NCBI GenBank assembly: GCA_964017185.1
Contig: OZ024876.1
Location: 29,971,778-30,035,777, forward strand
Length of the DNA stretch: 64,000 nt
DNA from: Rugalucina vietnamica
Lineage: Eukaryota > Mollusca > Bivalvia > Lucinida > Lucinidae
Direction of reading: 5' to 3'
This document shows, piece by piece, positions 29,606 through 41,251 of this stretch (its first letter is position 1; each line of letters opens with the position of its first letter). The position numbers were made by a program, and so were the translations under genes. The notes under the pieces are model-generated. The model saw only the letters and a program-made list of their open reading frames with translations, was not told where the DNA came from and made no database searches.

Positions 29606-29814
29606 GAGCCTGTGCATGAGAAAACCAACACAAACCAGTCTGTACAGTCACAGAAGCAGGCTAGAAGCTTGAAACTTCAGATTTGAGAAGAAGAGGGATT
29701 GTGCTATCCGTGTAGCAAAAACAAAGGCGCAGATCAGCTTCGCGGTTACCGCGAAGCTGATCTGCGCCTTTGTTTTCGCCCAAGCATTTTGTTGGTTTTC
29801 TTATGCAGTGGCTC
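29606..29814 (-). mobile_element. Family A MITE copy 19
   Basis: Flanked by ATTT on both sides; the left terminus lacks the GGGTTTCCGACC segment; the hairpin is perfect around GCGGTTACCGC. Confidence 0.85.
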
Positions 29815-29896
29815 ATTTACAAGAATAGAAGATGAGAAAATAATGTTGGAAAGGCTCATTTACAAGAATAGAAGATGAGAAAATAATGTTGGAAAA
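29810..29896 (+). repeat. 43-bp tandem duplication at a MITE end
   Basis: GGCTCATTTACAAGAATAGA...GTTGGAAA occurs twice head to tail, the first copy including the last 5 bp of MITE copy 19. Confidence 0.9.
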
Positions 29897-29918
29897 CATA
29901 TCAGATGACAAAACTTAA

Positions 29919-30118
29919 GAACCGCTTCATGAGACACCAACGATGTGGTTTCTGAACATGTCCAGCACGAACAAAGCTGTACAAACACAGAAGATGGCTA
30001 GAGGCTGGAATTTTTGGATTTAGAAAGTGAAGAAATTGTACTTCGTGGTACCTCGAAGCTGATCTGCGTCTTTATTTTTTCGCATATGCATAATGTTAGT
30101 TTTCTCATTACATGGCTT
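29919..30118 (-). mobile_element. Family A MITE copy 20
   Basis: Old; most of the first hairpin arm is deleted. Confidence 0.7.
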
Positions 30119-30410
30119 TTCTGTTAGATACCTATACTGAGGAAAACTTAAAAGTTGCAGTCTCTTAACATCAGATATTTATCTTTGAACATATTTTAGA
30201 GAATAAGAATTTTCAGTACTGTAAAGGCTAAAATAAAAAATGATTCAAAGAATTTAATTAGATTGAAAAATCATGTTTTTGTAATTTATTATGATTTTTG
30301 TAATTTATTTGATAGGAAAACTTTGCCTGTGATGATTTGCTTGTATTTTTTAGTATTACATGTATATCTTATTTGCAAAATCAATAACTGCTATTGTTTT
30401 TGTCCGTCTT
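30119..30410. other. No recognised feature
   Basis: AT-rich. Confidence 0.4.
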
Positions 30411-30626
30411 TACAGTTTTACATTTCTTTCAAGGTCAATTCAGCTCATATGAGACGGGCCAATCAGTAGAAAAAAAACACCTGGTAGAATTAGGCTTGTC
30501 TCACATGTACCCTGTGTGGGTCTCGAACCCACATGAGTGGGTCTCGAACCCACATGACACAGCTGCAATTGAATGATTAAGGGCTGTAATGAAATCAGCG
30601 CTCATAACCACTCAGCCATGGGGGCC
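30411..30626 (-). mobile_element. tRNA-headed SINE, second family
   Basis: On the minus strand the head has CATGGCTGAGTGGTTATGAG (A-box region) and GTGGGTTCGAGACCCAC (B box). The B-box segment is duplicated. The body contains TGTGAGACAAGCC and GGCCCGTCTCATATGAGCTG, shared with the copy at 57,685. Confidence 0.8.
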
Positions 30627-30787
30627 AGCGTACGAATCTGTATGTCATATAACAGACAGGAAATGGAAGAATATGTACTGCCCATCTTTGAAACAAACTG
30701 AAATATTGGTACTACAACCATTTACAGCCCTTTCAACAGTATTTCAGTCATACTGATCCAATGGAATTTCAAGACTGCAAGTTACTT

Positions 30788-30888
30788 CCCAGCAGGCACA
30801 TGACTTCAGAATGTCGTCAGATCGACGTCGATACATCATTCGCAACGACGTCGATGTGACGTCATTTTGATGACGTGTGCCAGCTGGG
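30788..30888 (+). mobile_element. Small palindromic MITE, CCCAGCAGGCACA type
   Basis: About 100 bp; ends CCCAGCAGGCACATGAC and GACGTGTGCCAGCTGGG are inverted; the interior is rich in GACGTC motifs. Confidence 0.7.
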
Positions 30889-31001
30889 TTAGAACGTGCA
30901 CTTGTAAAGATCTTTTCGCATGAAAAACAGGTTACAGGGAAAGGGTACAAAGTTAAGTTGAAAGAAAAGGACTAGTAATGACATGAAAGATGTTGGGATG
31001 T

Positions 31002-31197
31002 GAGCCCCGTCGTGAGAAAACTGGATTTTTACATTTGTGAAAGGCGCAGATCAGCAGTAACTGCACAGCTGATCAGTGCCTTTGTTTTTTGCTACTCAGT
31101 ACCATTCCTCTTCTAGCCATCTTCTGTGAATGTGCAGGCCAGTTTGTGTCAGACCTGGTCCGAAATCCCTAAGACCGGTTTTCTTGCGTCGCAGCTC
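31002..31197 (+). mobile_element. Family A MITE copy 21
   Basis: Hairpin of the CTGTGCAG...CTGCACAG subtype; shortened. Confidence 0.8.
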
Positions 31198-31312
31198 ATG
31201 TATTCTAAGGCAAAAAAGACAAAATACATGGAGGCCTTTTCAAACAAAAACAGGCTTAAGGGGAATCGATTATTTGCTTTATCCAGTGCCTGTGCTAAAT
31301 CATAAGAAATAT

Positions 31313-31517
31313 GAGCCTGTGCATGAGAAAACTAATAATTTGGGTTTCCGACCAGGTCCGACACAAACCGGGCTGTACAGTCACAGAATATGGTTAGAGG
31401 CTGGAAATTTTGGATTTACTAAGTAGAGGTATTGTACTATCTGTACAGTAACTGTGAAGCTGATCAGCGCCTTTGGTTTTGCTTATGCAGATTGTTGGTT
31501 TTCCAATGCGGCAGCTC
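31313..31517 (-). mobile_element. Family A MITE copy 22
   Basis: GAGCCTGTGCATGAGAAAAC terminus; one hairpin arm is missing. Confidence 0.8.
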
Positions 31518-32161
31518 ATTTGTTCATTTTTCTCATATTCTAAAGACACAAGTTTGCCATGGCAAAGCTAAAATAATTCCCGTCTCGAATTGAAAACAGC
31601 TTATTACACATAAAAAGAAGGGTTGAGACAAAAAATGGTCCATACAAATTCTTATAACAAAGCATACAAGTTACAGTATATATACGTGTTAATTAATGCA
31701 AAATAAATGAACCCAGGATAAGAAGTCATAATGTTTAACTTATGAATTTTTGACCGTTATTCATGTTTCTTTAAATAAAATTAGGACCGGTTCTTTCAAA
31801 AGAATACAAGAACAACCAAGCTAAATAAAAAAGGAAATATTTCCCCGAAGGGAAGGACAGAGAGAGAGAGAGACAAAGCAACTGGTATGGTATGGAAACA
31901 CTTCAATCCTGACGGTCGTATTGAGGTCTTTCAATAGAACACATCAACAAGACTCAAGAAGCCTTCGGACTAAAAAAAAACTCAATAGGGCACCATTCAG
32001 CAGAGGTTGTATTTGAACCAAGGACAAGATCATTAAGACTATTAAGATAAAAGAAATCATATTCAATCTAATATTTTCAATACCGATAATGAAATAAGAT
32101 ATGAGACCAGACATTTTGTTGTATTTATGGTTTTAATTGCCATCAACAGCAATAGACTAGT
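31518..32161. other. No recognised feature
   Basis: AT-rich; a short GA microsatellite at 31,858-31,875. Confidence 0.4.
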
Positions 32162-32170
32162 TAAATAGAC

Positions 32171-32284
32171 ATGGGACAACTAGATGTTACAGCCTTGTGG
32201 GTCATTGGATGCACAATATTCTTGTCAGTGGGAATATCCGGGATTTTCAACTCAGTGTTAATTGTTGCACTGATATGCCCGTAA
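32171..32284 (+). CDS. Small ORF with one predicted membrane helix, copy 1
   Basis: 37 codons: MGQLDVTALWVIGCTIFLSV then GISGIFNSVLIVALICP. The central 25 residues are hydrophobic. No family recognised. In copies 2 and 3 an acceptor-like CACCCACAACTATAG precedes it and the frame stays open upstream, so it may be an exon rather than a whole gene. Duplication alone does not show that it is coding. Confidence 0.3.
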   Translation: MGQLDVTALWVIGCTIFLSVGISGIFNSVLIVALICP

Positions 32285-32911
32285 ACTCTTTTATTAAAGA
32301 CTATCATCATTAATACTCAAGAAGGCTTCTGAATAAATATTTTGCTTATAAGAAATACATTTACTTTATTACAAGGCATTTTATGAGAAAGCATTACAAG
32401 TTTGTGGGATTTTATAACCCTTCTAACAGAATTTCAGTCATTTAGAGCCAGTGGGAAGGAGATTAAACCTTATATGAAACAAATAAGAGAAACATGCAAA
32501 AGATCAGATGGTATATGTCTGAAACATTTATTTATAAATGTATACTTTTAAGACTTGTAATGGTCATGAAGACAAAAACAAAACTGATTCACAAACTTCT
32601 TTAACAATGCAAATAGTTTTGTTAATGCCGCTTACATGTACAATATTTACCATGTGGTGTACCTTATCTTGTCAGTTATATTATATTGAGAGTTTAAGGT
32701 TGTGTGTTACCTGTTGCCTAGTGAGTGAACGATTATGGTTTCTTTTCCAAAGTAATCCTCAGACTGATTGAGCTATCGAGTATGACTGTGAGAATTGTGT
32801 GTGTTTGTGTATTATAAAGGATCATGTCTTTATTTTTATTTCAATTATATCATTTTGTTTTCGTTACTCAAGATAATCTTTATTTCCACCCACAACTATA
32901 GTGAAATAGAC

Positions 32912-33025
32912 GTGGGACAACTAGATGTTACAGCCTTGTCGGTCATTGGTTGCACAATATTCTTGTCAGTGGGAATATCCGGGATTTTCAACTCAGTGTT
33001 AATTGTTGCACTGATATGCCCGTAA
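32912..33025 (+). pseudogene. Small membrane-helix ORF, copy 2 (start ATG changed to GTG)
   Basis: Same frame as copy 1 with W10 to S; the ATG is GTG, but the frame remains open further upstream, consistent with exon use or with loss. Confidence 0.3.
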
Positions 33026-33653
33026 ACTCTTTTATTAAAGACTATGATCATTAATACTCAAGAAGGCTTCTGAATAAATATTTTGCTTATAAGAAATACA
33101 TTTACTTCATTACAAGGCATTTTATGAGAAAGCATTACAAGTTTGTGGGATTTTATAACCCTTCTAACAGAATTTCAGTCATTTAGAGCCAGTGGGAAGG
33201 AGATTAAACCTTATATGAAACAAATAAGAGAAACATGCAAAAGATCAGATGGTATATGTCTGAAACATTTATTTATAAATGTATACTTTTAAGACTTGTA
33301 ATGGTCATGAAGACAAAAAAAAAAACTGATTCACAAACTTCTTTAACAATGCAAATAGTTTTGTTAATGCCGCTTACATGTACAATATTTACCATGTGGT
33401 GTTCCTTATCTTGTCAGTTATATTATTTTGAGAGTTTAAGGTTGTGTGTTACCTGTTGCCTAGTGACTGAAGGATTATGGTTTCTTTTCCAAAGTAATCC
33501 TCAGACTGATTGAGCTATCGAGTATGACTGTGAGAATTGTGTGTGTTTGTGTATTATAAAGGATCATGTCTTTATTTTAATTTTAATTATATCATTTTGT
33601 TTTCGTTACTCAAGATAATCTTTATTTCCACCCACAACTATAGTGAAATAGAC

Positions 33654-33779
33654 ATGGGACAACTAGATGTTACAGCCTTGTCTATCATTGGTTGCACAAT
33701 ATTCTTGTCAGTGGGAATATCGGGCATTTTCACGTCGGTGTTAATTGTTGCACTGATATGCTCGAAAACTGTTTATTAA
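33654..33779 (+). CDS. Small membrane-helix ORF, copy 3
   Basis: 41 codons; the final CP-stop of copies 1 and 2 is replaced by CSKTVY-stop through a base change and frame extension. The helix is intact. Confidence 0.3.
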   Translation: MGQLDVTALSIIGCTIFLSVGISGIFTSVLIVALICSKTVY

Positions 33780-33872
33780 AGACTATCATCATTAATACTC
33801 AAGAAGGCTTCTGAATAAATATTTTGTTTACAAGGAATATATTTACTTAATTATAATACATTTTAAGTGTAT

Positions 33873-33922
33873 GACACTGCACAGCCTAACTGTGTCTTTG
33901 TTTTCGCCTCAGGCAGCTCATT
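33873..33922 (-). mobile_element. Family A MITE fragment 23
   Basis: Only TGTGTCTTTGTTTTCGCCT and the GCAGCTC end remain. Confidence 0.5.
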
Positions 33923-34245
33923 TTATATTTGTTATTTAGTTACATGTATTACGTTATTTGTTAACCTTAATCTTGTGAAGTAACGAATTTGAAAAGTGAT
34001 AAAAGCTATCTTTAAAATTTCTGAATTCATAAAGGAACAACTTGTGCGGAAATCTACATGAAAATACTGTAGAATATAAAAACATGTAGATGAAAAATTG
34101 AGGGGTTGGGGGCTACCATAAATTTTTTTTTTTGAAAATGCCGAAAAGCATGAGGAGAATAGCTGGGATCAAAAGAATGCCTCGGTAATAAAGCTGCTAA
34201 TTTATCTTTTAACATTTCTGAACTAACAGAAATTTCTCCTTCCAG
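33923..34245. other. No recognised feature
   Basis: AT-rich sequence before the possible exon at 34,246. Confidence 0.4.
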
Positions 34246-34347
34246 TCCTAGGTTCCATAGTCATTACAAAGGGCATGGTCTGTGCAGTTGGATAGAAACA
34301 CAAAGACGCCTGCCAGTTGAATGTGGAGACATTTTTTTCATACATAC
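34246..34347 (+). CDS. Possible isolated exon, unrecognised
   Basis: 102 nt with a good polypyrimidine acceptor (TTTCTCCTTCCAG) and donor GTAAGTG. Only one frame is open (1 nt + 33 codons + 2 nt), reading PRFHSHYKGHGLCSWIETQR then RLPVECGDIF. It is richer in G+C than its flanks. I recognise no family, and no partner exon of matching phase is visible, so chance remains possible. Confidence 0.25.
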
Positions 34348-34677
34348 GTAAGTGAATAGTTGGTGGACAGAAGACTGGGAAGAACAACAAGAAAAGATGA
34401 GACCAAGAATTGAAGATAAAAGATTGGAAAAGATGCCCCAGAAAACAGAATCAAGAAAAGACAACACTTCGATCTAGCTAAATAACCTCTATATAGGAAC
34501 TTAGCAGTCTTGTAGTGGATAAAAGACAAAATAGAAAACTCTGGCAAAAAAAAAATCACTTAAAAGAGTTGGGAGAAAGATTATGCTTGCATGGATATGC
34601 AGCAGATTGTGTCGAGTTACAAGAAATTCATAAGACAAGCTGAATTATGACAGTGTAGAACAAGACATTATTAATAT
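34348..34677. other. No recognised feature
   Basis: Purine-rich on the plus strand; stops in all frames. Confidence 0.4.
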
Positions 34678-34910
34678 GAGCCGCGACGTCAGAAAACCAG
34701 TCTTCAGGGTTTCCCAACAGGTTACACCCAAACCGGCCTGTACAAAGTCAGAAAAAGGCTAGAAGCTTCAAATTTTGGATTTAGGAAGAAGAGCTTGTTC
34801 TATCCGTGTAGCGAAAACAAATGCACTGATCAGCTGTGCATTTACTGCACAGCTGATCTGCGCCTTTGTTTTTGCATAGGCAATAATCCTGTTTCCTCAC
34901 GACGCGGCTC
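34678..34910 (-). mobile_element. Family A MITE copy 24
   Basis: GAGCCGCGACGTCAGAAAAC terminus; hairpin of the CTGTGCA subtype. Confidence 0.85.
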
Positions 34911-35268
34911 ATGTTAGATCTAGCCATAAAACTTCAAAAAGAGATGTGTATATGTTTTATAAACTTATGTATGTCAAAGACATTATCAAAAGACCTATGG
35001 GATATCATAGACATTATCAAAGATGTGTACCTAATTTGTGAAGTCAGATCAGGACAGAGAAAGGAAATGCCAAATTCTTTAGAGATTTAAGTATGTACTG
35101 TAAAAATAAATCAGATACCTCTGAACTCGAAACGTTCAGTATAAAATATATTTGTTTAAAAAACTTGTGCGTGTACAAAATCTAAATTCATGTTAACTGC
35201 CAAAAACAGTGATTCACAGTAGCAATATACCAATGTAAAGACTAAAAATAATCCCTTATCCATTATAT
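34911..35268. other. No recognised feature
   Basis: A direct repeat of ACATTATCAAA(A)GA at 34,980 and 35,011 only. Confidence 0.4.
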
Positions 35269-35490
35269 GAGTCGCATCATGAGAAAACTGGATTTTTGAC
35301 TACACGGAAACAAAGGCGCAGATCAGCTGTGCAGTATCTGCACAGCTGATCAGTGCCTTTGTTTCTGCTACACGGACAGTAGAACCCCTCTTCTTAAATT
35401 TGAAATTCCAAACTACTAGTCTTCTTCTGTGACTGTACAGGCCGGGTTGTGTCTGACATGGTCGGAAGACCAGTTTTCTTGTGACTCGGC
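35269..35490 (+). mobile_element. Family A MITE copy 25
   Basis: Hairpin intact around GTGCAGTATCTGCAC; the right terminus lost its last bases. Confidence 0.8.
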
Positions 35491-35661
35491 ACAGAAAGAA
35501 AGCAAAAAGGTTATCAAATACAAGAAATGATCCAGAAAAAATGCAAAATATAATGAAAGGAAACCACAATATATACATTTTAATAAAAACTCAGAGAAAT
35601 AAGACGCCCATTTTTATGTTCTTTTTCCTTCCAACTTAATTTTTTACTTACAATACTGTAT

Positions 35662-35855
35662 GAGCCGCATTATGAGAAAATCGGGATTCCGGCAGTCCAA
35701 CATACACCAGCCTGTTTAGTCTCAGGAGACTAGAAACTGATTTCGGATTTAGGAAGCTGAGGATTGTACTATCTGTGTAGCAAACACAAAAGCACAGCTG
35801 ATCTAAGCATTTGTTTTTGCATAGGTAAAAATCTGGTTTTCTCATGACACAGCTC
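35662..35855 (-). mobile_element. Family A MITE copy 26
   Basis: Shortened in the first half. Confidence 0.75.
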
Positions 35856-35936
35856 ATATTTCACCACAAAATATAGCAATGCCCAAAAGCCATACAAAAA
35901 AAAAAAAAACAAAAAAAAAAAACACAAAAAACAAAT

Positions 35937-36171
35937 GAGCCGCATCGTGAGAAAACCGGATTTTTGCCTAGGCGAAAACAAAGGCGCAGATCAGCTTCGC
36001 GGTAACCGCGAAGCTGATCAGCGCCTTTGTTTTCGCTACACGGATAGTACAATTCCTCTTCTACTTAAATCCGAAATTTCAAGCTTCTAGCTCTTTTCTG
36101 AGCTTGTACAGGCCGGTTTGTGTCGGACCTGGTCGGAAACCCCGAAGACCGGTTTTCTCGCGTCGCGGCTC
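35937..36171 (+). mobile_element. Family A MITE copy 27, near-consensus
   Basis: 235 bp, AAAT on both sides, perfect hairpin around CGCGGTAACCGCG, both termini intact. The best exemplar of the GACCGG-ended subfamily. An A-rich run precedes it. Confidence 0.92.
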
Positions 36172-36834
36172 AAATATCTCTAAATAACAGAAAGCAGGAA
36201 AACTATCAGACAAAAGAAATGTTTGTGAGAAAAATGAAGAAGAAAAAAAAATAATAATAATGGAAGGAAACCAATATATACATATTTTAATATAATTCCT
36301 TGGAGAAAAGATGTGCTTCATTTTTATTCATTATTTCTTATGTACATTAACGAATGCTTATTTGTTTTAACAAAATCTGCCTTGACGAATTTGTGAGAAA
36401 ACATGCCTATTTTATATATTTAAGGTATTATGTTGTTATTCATTTATTTATACATATAATTTTTATTTTTCAAAAATATAAATTGTGGATTCTTACCAGA
36501 GATGAACGTCATCAAAAATTTCTTATGGGCAGCCACAACTTAAGACTTTGATATGTTTTATATCATACATGTTAATATCATGTATGAGGCATGGTTTCAC
36601 ATTAAATGCAGTAATGATAAGAACATCACTTCAAACAATACCGCTGTTCTATTTGATAAAATATACAAAGCACAATGACCAATATTACATGAATATGGAA
36701 TAATATTTACACTTAAAGCAAATAATAAATGGAAACAGGAACACTACTAAACAAAAAAGGAAACATACAGTCATGTACCTATATATATCATTATTTCTTA
36801 ACAGAAAGACCATAAATGGTGATAAATACCATTT
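36172..36834. other. No recognised feature
   Basis: AT-rich. Confidence 0.4.
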
Positions 36835-37067
36835 GAGCCTGTGCGTGAGAAAACCAACAATTTGCATGGGCGAAAACAAAGACGCAGATCAGCTTCGCGG
36901 TAACCGCGAAGCTGATCAGCGTCTTTGTTTTCGCTACACGGATAGTACATTTCCTCCTCTACTTATTCCCAAATTTTCAAGATTCTGGGTTTCTTCTGTG
37001 ACTGTACAGGCTGGTTTGTGTTGGGCCTGGCCAGAACCCAAATTGTTGGTTTTCTCACGCACAGGCT
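36835..37067 (+). mobile_element. Family A MITE copy 28
   Basis: GAGCCTGTGCGTGAGAAAAC terminus; perfect hairpin arms. Confidence 0.9.
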
Positions 37068-37517
37068 AATTTTTAAAGCTCAAAGACATGTAAAATATAA
37101 TTTAACAAGTGAATTGCTCACTTTTTGAAAGCTGAGATCAACACAGTGTTCAAGCAAATTGATTATAAACCAGAGAAGCATCACATTGTAAAAATCACAT
37201 AAACCCGTAACTTCTCCTGTTATCTAGGATTCTTAAACATGTTCAGTGATAGATAAATGTAACTGAAATCTTCCCAGTAAACCTGAAGGTTCTAGAACAA
37301 GCCACTTCAACACTGTACCAAGTATAAACACAAACCCATCAGAAATAAGGATAAAAAAATGCCATTTTGAGCAATTTTGGAAAATAGGAAAATCTAACCA
37401 TATTGTTTCTTTTAAGTGGGTATACATACCAAAAACAGGAGGGGTGGGAGTTAAACCCAGCCATCTCAGCAGTCATATAGATAATGGCGATAATTTTCTT
37501 ATTTTGAAGCTCATTAC
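37068..37517. other. No recognised feature
   Basis: No repeat or exon seen. Confidence 0.4.
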
Positions 37518-37726
37518 GAAAACTTGCCCATGCAATATACAACGATTTTTTTCAGGAGTAAAACTTGAAAATTTCATAGGAAAAAAATATGATATTTTCA
37601 ATGTTTGTGCTCAAAACATTAATTGTGGGTACATGTTAGAACCACCTCAGCGATACCCCTGTGTAACCCAGTTTTTCTGTATAAAAGTGGGTTTTAGGGG
37701 GTATACATTGCACGGACATGTTTTTG
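37518..37726 (+). mobile_element. Family B MITE copy 4
   Basis: Both termini present; one arm of the central palindrome is deleted. Confidence 0.75.
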
Positions 37727-38190
37727 TGATATTACTAATCTATTTTTTTTTTATTTCCAGACTATGATACATTGCAATGACACAAAACTGTGTACTAAGG
37801 ATGTAATTATGGTGGCAAATGTGTATGTCAAGCGGGGAAGCACTACAATACATCAGCACAAAAATGCCTTAACTCGAGATCCAACAAGATACAAACTTTT
37901 CCTTTTCAGGAAAGGCCTTTAGAGCTTCACAAGAAACTTATTTGATACCATAGTGAACCTGAACTGTATACAAACAACATAAAAATCTTGTATACAGTGG
38001 AAAAATTCATGACAAAAGTGACAAACTAGGCTGTAAGCTGAACTTATTACAGGTCAACCTCATTTTAACACTTTGTTTAGACCATAGAAACGGACTGAGT
38101 TATAGCTATACTGTGTTTTACTGAGGTTACTTACAATATAGAAAGAGAATCAATTTGGGAACCATAACACTGGCCATGTTAACTCAATTA
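37727..38190. other. No recognised feature
   Basis: AT-rich intergenic or intronic sequence. Confidence 0.4.
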
Positions 38191-38391
38191 AGCCTGTCAT
38201 AACAGTATAGCCCTAGATGTGACGCTGCACAACACGGTGTCCCATCTGGGGCTATTCTGTTGGCTTGCAAGAGGATTTTCATAAAAAAAAAAAAATATAT
38301 GACAATTTAAAACAACTCCAAATGCCCCTAAAATGAAAGTGGACTCACCTAAATGATAATGATGGTAAAAAATCTATTCATCAAGGGTTAA
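38191..38391 (+). mobile_element. Family E element 2
   Basis: Shortened loop; both sides of the CAGTATAGCCC core are recognisable. Confidence 0.7.
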
Positions 38392-39197
38392 TATTGAAAA
38401 CTGTGGTATATATGTGCATTGCAATGAGGTTGAATTGTGCTTAAGTTCACACTTACTATGACAGTATAAGATATTATATACATGTACAGCATTTGTAATA
38501 AACTGCAAAGTGTTCATAATAATATAGATTTTCTGTTTTGTTATTTTTTATTGCTGTTAATAAGTGACTTAAGTAATGATGTGCGTAAATATGCTTAGTA
38601 TTAAAGATATGAGAAAATTAAGAGAAATGCAAGTGGCAATACAGAAAATCAAAGGAAAATCTCCTTTTGATATTTAAATAAACTACAAAAATGTTCATTG
38701 TTCTCATGTTACAATAGCTGAATTGTTTCATAATAGAAAATCATAGCACTATAAAAGACCGTCTAATCTCAGAAACATTAAGCCATGAAAAAACGGTGAG
38801 GTCATTTAATGTTTACATTATGGGTCAAACCTAAAATAACATCCATATTGCAAACTAGGAACATACAAAAAAACTTTTCTTCCCAAGTTGTCTATTTCTT
38901 ATTCAACAAAACATACAATACAAAGATATTTCTTTCCTTAAGAAATTCATTTTAAAAATATACAGGTTAGCTTTTCGGTTTCTGGATTTACGGAACACGC
39001 ACTTGTAGCACTGTAATTCATCTTTAATGGCAGCGAGGATTCTATGAGTTTGGGGGGGCAAAGACTTATCTGCCCATGTCCCGTAAAAAAATCGTACAAC
39101 GATTCGGGCCCATGAGTACATGAATATCAATCTGCTTTTAACAGGCATTGTTGAGTTGCAGGAATACTGCTCTAGTGAAGTCCTTCATCTAACATAT
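38392..39197. other. Mostly unassigned; weak exon candidate
   Basis: On the minus strand near 39,060-39,130 an AG-flanked frame IDIHVLMGPNRCTIFLRDMG runs to a stop and would fit phase 0 after the exon at 41,474. Its acceptor lacks a pyrimidine tract, so I do not call it. Confidence 0.3.
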
Positions 39198-39412
39198 GAG
39201 CCACCTCGTGGGAAAATCAACAACAACCAGGTCCGACCAGTACAGTCACAGAAAAGAGCTAGAAGCTTGAAATTTCGGATTAAAGAAGAAGAGGAATTGT
39301 ACTATCCATGTAGTGAAAACAAAGGCGCTGATCAGCTTCGCAGTTACTGCGAAGCTGATCTGCGCCTTTGTTTTCGTCTAGGTAGATTGTTGGTTTTCCC
39401 ATGCGGCAGCTC
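39198..39412 (-). mobile_element. Family A MITE copy 29
   Basis: Flanked by ATAT; perfect hairpin around CGCAGTTACTGCG; small deletion near the left end. Confidence 0.85.
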
Positions 39413-39552
39413 ATATAGGTCAGAGGCTTTGTCAGATTTATCTTTTATACATTATTCCTATCATACGGTAAACAGATTTATTTTCACGATAATTGTAAGA
39501 AAGAGGTATTTGGGAAAATAAATTGCTGTAAAAATGCCCATTTTAACTCGTG

Positions 39553-39755
39553 TAAGCCTGGCGTCTTTTTTATGGGACATAGGCAATGTGACACTGAAAA
39601 ATGTGGCATCCCATCTGTAGCTATTCTGTTTGCTTAGAAATTTCATTGAAAAAATGGAGTAAAAAATGAAAAACACTCCTGATGATTCTCATAATAAAAG
39701 TTGACTCACCCAAATGATAACACTGGGAACATCCAATCATCAAAAAGGGGTTAAT
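39553..39755 (+). mobile_element. Family E element 3
   Basis: Starts TAAGCCTGGCGTCTTTTTTA and ends at GGGGTTAAT; one core arm is eroded. Confidence 0.65.
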
Positions 39756-40233
39756 AAAGTGTATGTTATTCTGGAATAGACAAGTTCTGAAATCCCAAAT
39801 GAATCACTGCCAAAATATGCTTAGAGACAAAATCAGGACTCATCCTATTAAGTAAAAGAAAAGAAAACATACATCCATACTTTAAGAAAAGCAGAATGCA
39901 ATTTTTAAGGACACATTTTGTTTTTATACATTATAAACAACTAAAAACCTTCCGTTCAACCTAATCAAACCCTCTTATTGGGTAAATAACATAACATAAC
40001 ATAACCATCAAACAGAACTTCCAACAGAGCGCTTGGTCTTGTATTATTACACTGTTTAACTAAACAAAAGTTAACAAAGACTTTTGTGACTTCACAAAAT
40101 CTCTTCAGTTGCTACTATCTTGTTGTACTGTTTTACTATACAATTATTTAGAGCCAAAACTTTAAAAACAAAAACTCTAACAAAAACAAAGCTTTCCTAG
40201 CTGATATATTCAACATCTAACCTCCCGTTCAAT
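39756..40233. other. No recognised feature
   Basis: AT-rich; short ATAACATAACATAACATAAC run near 39,987. Confidence 0.4.
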
Positions 40234-40459
40234 GAGCCATGTCATGAGAAAAACAGTATTTTGCCAAAGCGAAAACAAAGGCGCAGATCAGCTTCGCAGT
40301 AACTGCGAAGCTAATCAACGCCTTTATTTTCCCCATACGGATAGTACAATCCCACTTCTTCTTAAATCCAAAATTAAGCCTTTTTCTGTGACTGTACAGC
40401 CCAATTTGTGTCGATTCGAGTCGTAGACCCCAAAAACCGGTTTTCTCGAGTTGTGGCTC
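40234..40459 (+). mobile_element. Family A MITE copy 30
   Basis: Hairpin intact; CAAAAACCGGTTTTCTCGAG right end. Confidence 0.85.
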
Positions 40460-40589
40460 ACATTGTTATCGCAACCCCAGAGACTAACATCAACTTTACT
40501 ACTGGACTTCCTCTACATCTATCAGGTGTACACTGGCCACAAAATTCTGGAAAATAACAACAATAAACCTGTAACAGCAGTGTCAAACA

Positions 40590-40780
40590 CTGTAAATTCG
40601 GAAATTTTCACGTGATTTTTATTTCGCAAATTTTCTATTTATAAATTATTTGCCAGATCGTGAATTCGCAAACGAGTGTTCGTAAAGTCTTAAAACCTTA
40701 TAGAGATTCTTTATAGCGTGAATCTTGAATTCACGAAGCAATGAATTCACGAATTTTCATGAAAATTAAGTTCTCGCAAA
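40590..40780 (+). mobile_element. Degenerate repeat rich in TTCGCAAA / GAATTCACGAA
   Basis: Several mirrored TTCACG/CGTGAA and ATTCGCAAA motifs suggest an eroded foldback element. Boundaries are uncertain. Confidence 0.45.
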
Positions 40781-40789
40781 CATTTTGGG

Positions 40790-40873
40790 ATGCCATCATG
40801 GTCAACTGGGGTAACACCAGGCATTACCATAGTAATACCTGGGCACACCGGCCTTCTCCGTGATGGCACCATC
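40790..40873 (+). mobile_element. Small foldback sequence
   Basis: Outer TGCCATCATGG...CGTGATGGCA and inner CCAGGCATTACCATAGTAAT palindromes. Confidence 0.5.
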
Positions 40874-41021
40874 ATAGAACCAGGAACAAGACCACATATA
40901 ATGCACAAAAAGAGAGCAGATTTCTGAAAAGGGACGTTTTCATTACATGTAACATTGTGGACTTTGTAACAGAATCTTCCTCCAACAATACAATCATTGC
41001 AGCTTTGGAAAAATTGAATAT

Positions 41022-41251
41022 GAGCTGCTGCATGGGAAAACCAGCAATCTGCATATGCGAAAACAAAGGCGCAGATCAGCTTCGCAGTAATTGAGAAGCT
41101 GATCAGCGCCTTTGTTTCCGCTACACGGACAGTACACGCCCTATTCTTCTTAAATCCGAAATTTCAAGCTTCTAGAGCCTGGTTCTGTGACTGTACAGGT
41201 CTGTGTCAGAACTGGTCGGAACACAAATTGCTGGTTTTCTAACGCACAAGC
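41022..41251 (+). mobile_element. Family A MITE copy 31
   Basis: One hairpin arm has a TTGAG loop change; right end AACGCACAAGC. Lies in the intron after the exon at 41,474. Confidence 0.85.

Larger units (their letters stand above)
32162..33840 (+). repeat. 742-bp tandem unit, about 2.25 copies
   Basis: Unit starts lie at about 32,162, 32,903 and 33,645; spacing of the shared ATGGGACAACTAGATGTTAC motif is 741 and 742 bp. Copies are nearly identical, so the duplication is recent. Each copy begins with a small ORF for a single membrane helix. Confidence 0.9.

Noticed and set aside
35861..36052. Many short ORFs with ENKGADQLR and LCFR-like peptides
   Set aside because: Same peptide appears wherever the family A hairpin is translated; they are MITE shadows.
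39060..39130. Terminal exon of the RRM-Tudor gene
   Set aside because: Phase would fit and a stop follows, but the acceptor has no pyrimidine tract and the peptide is not convincingly Tudor-like.
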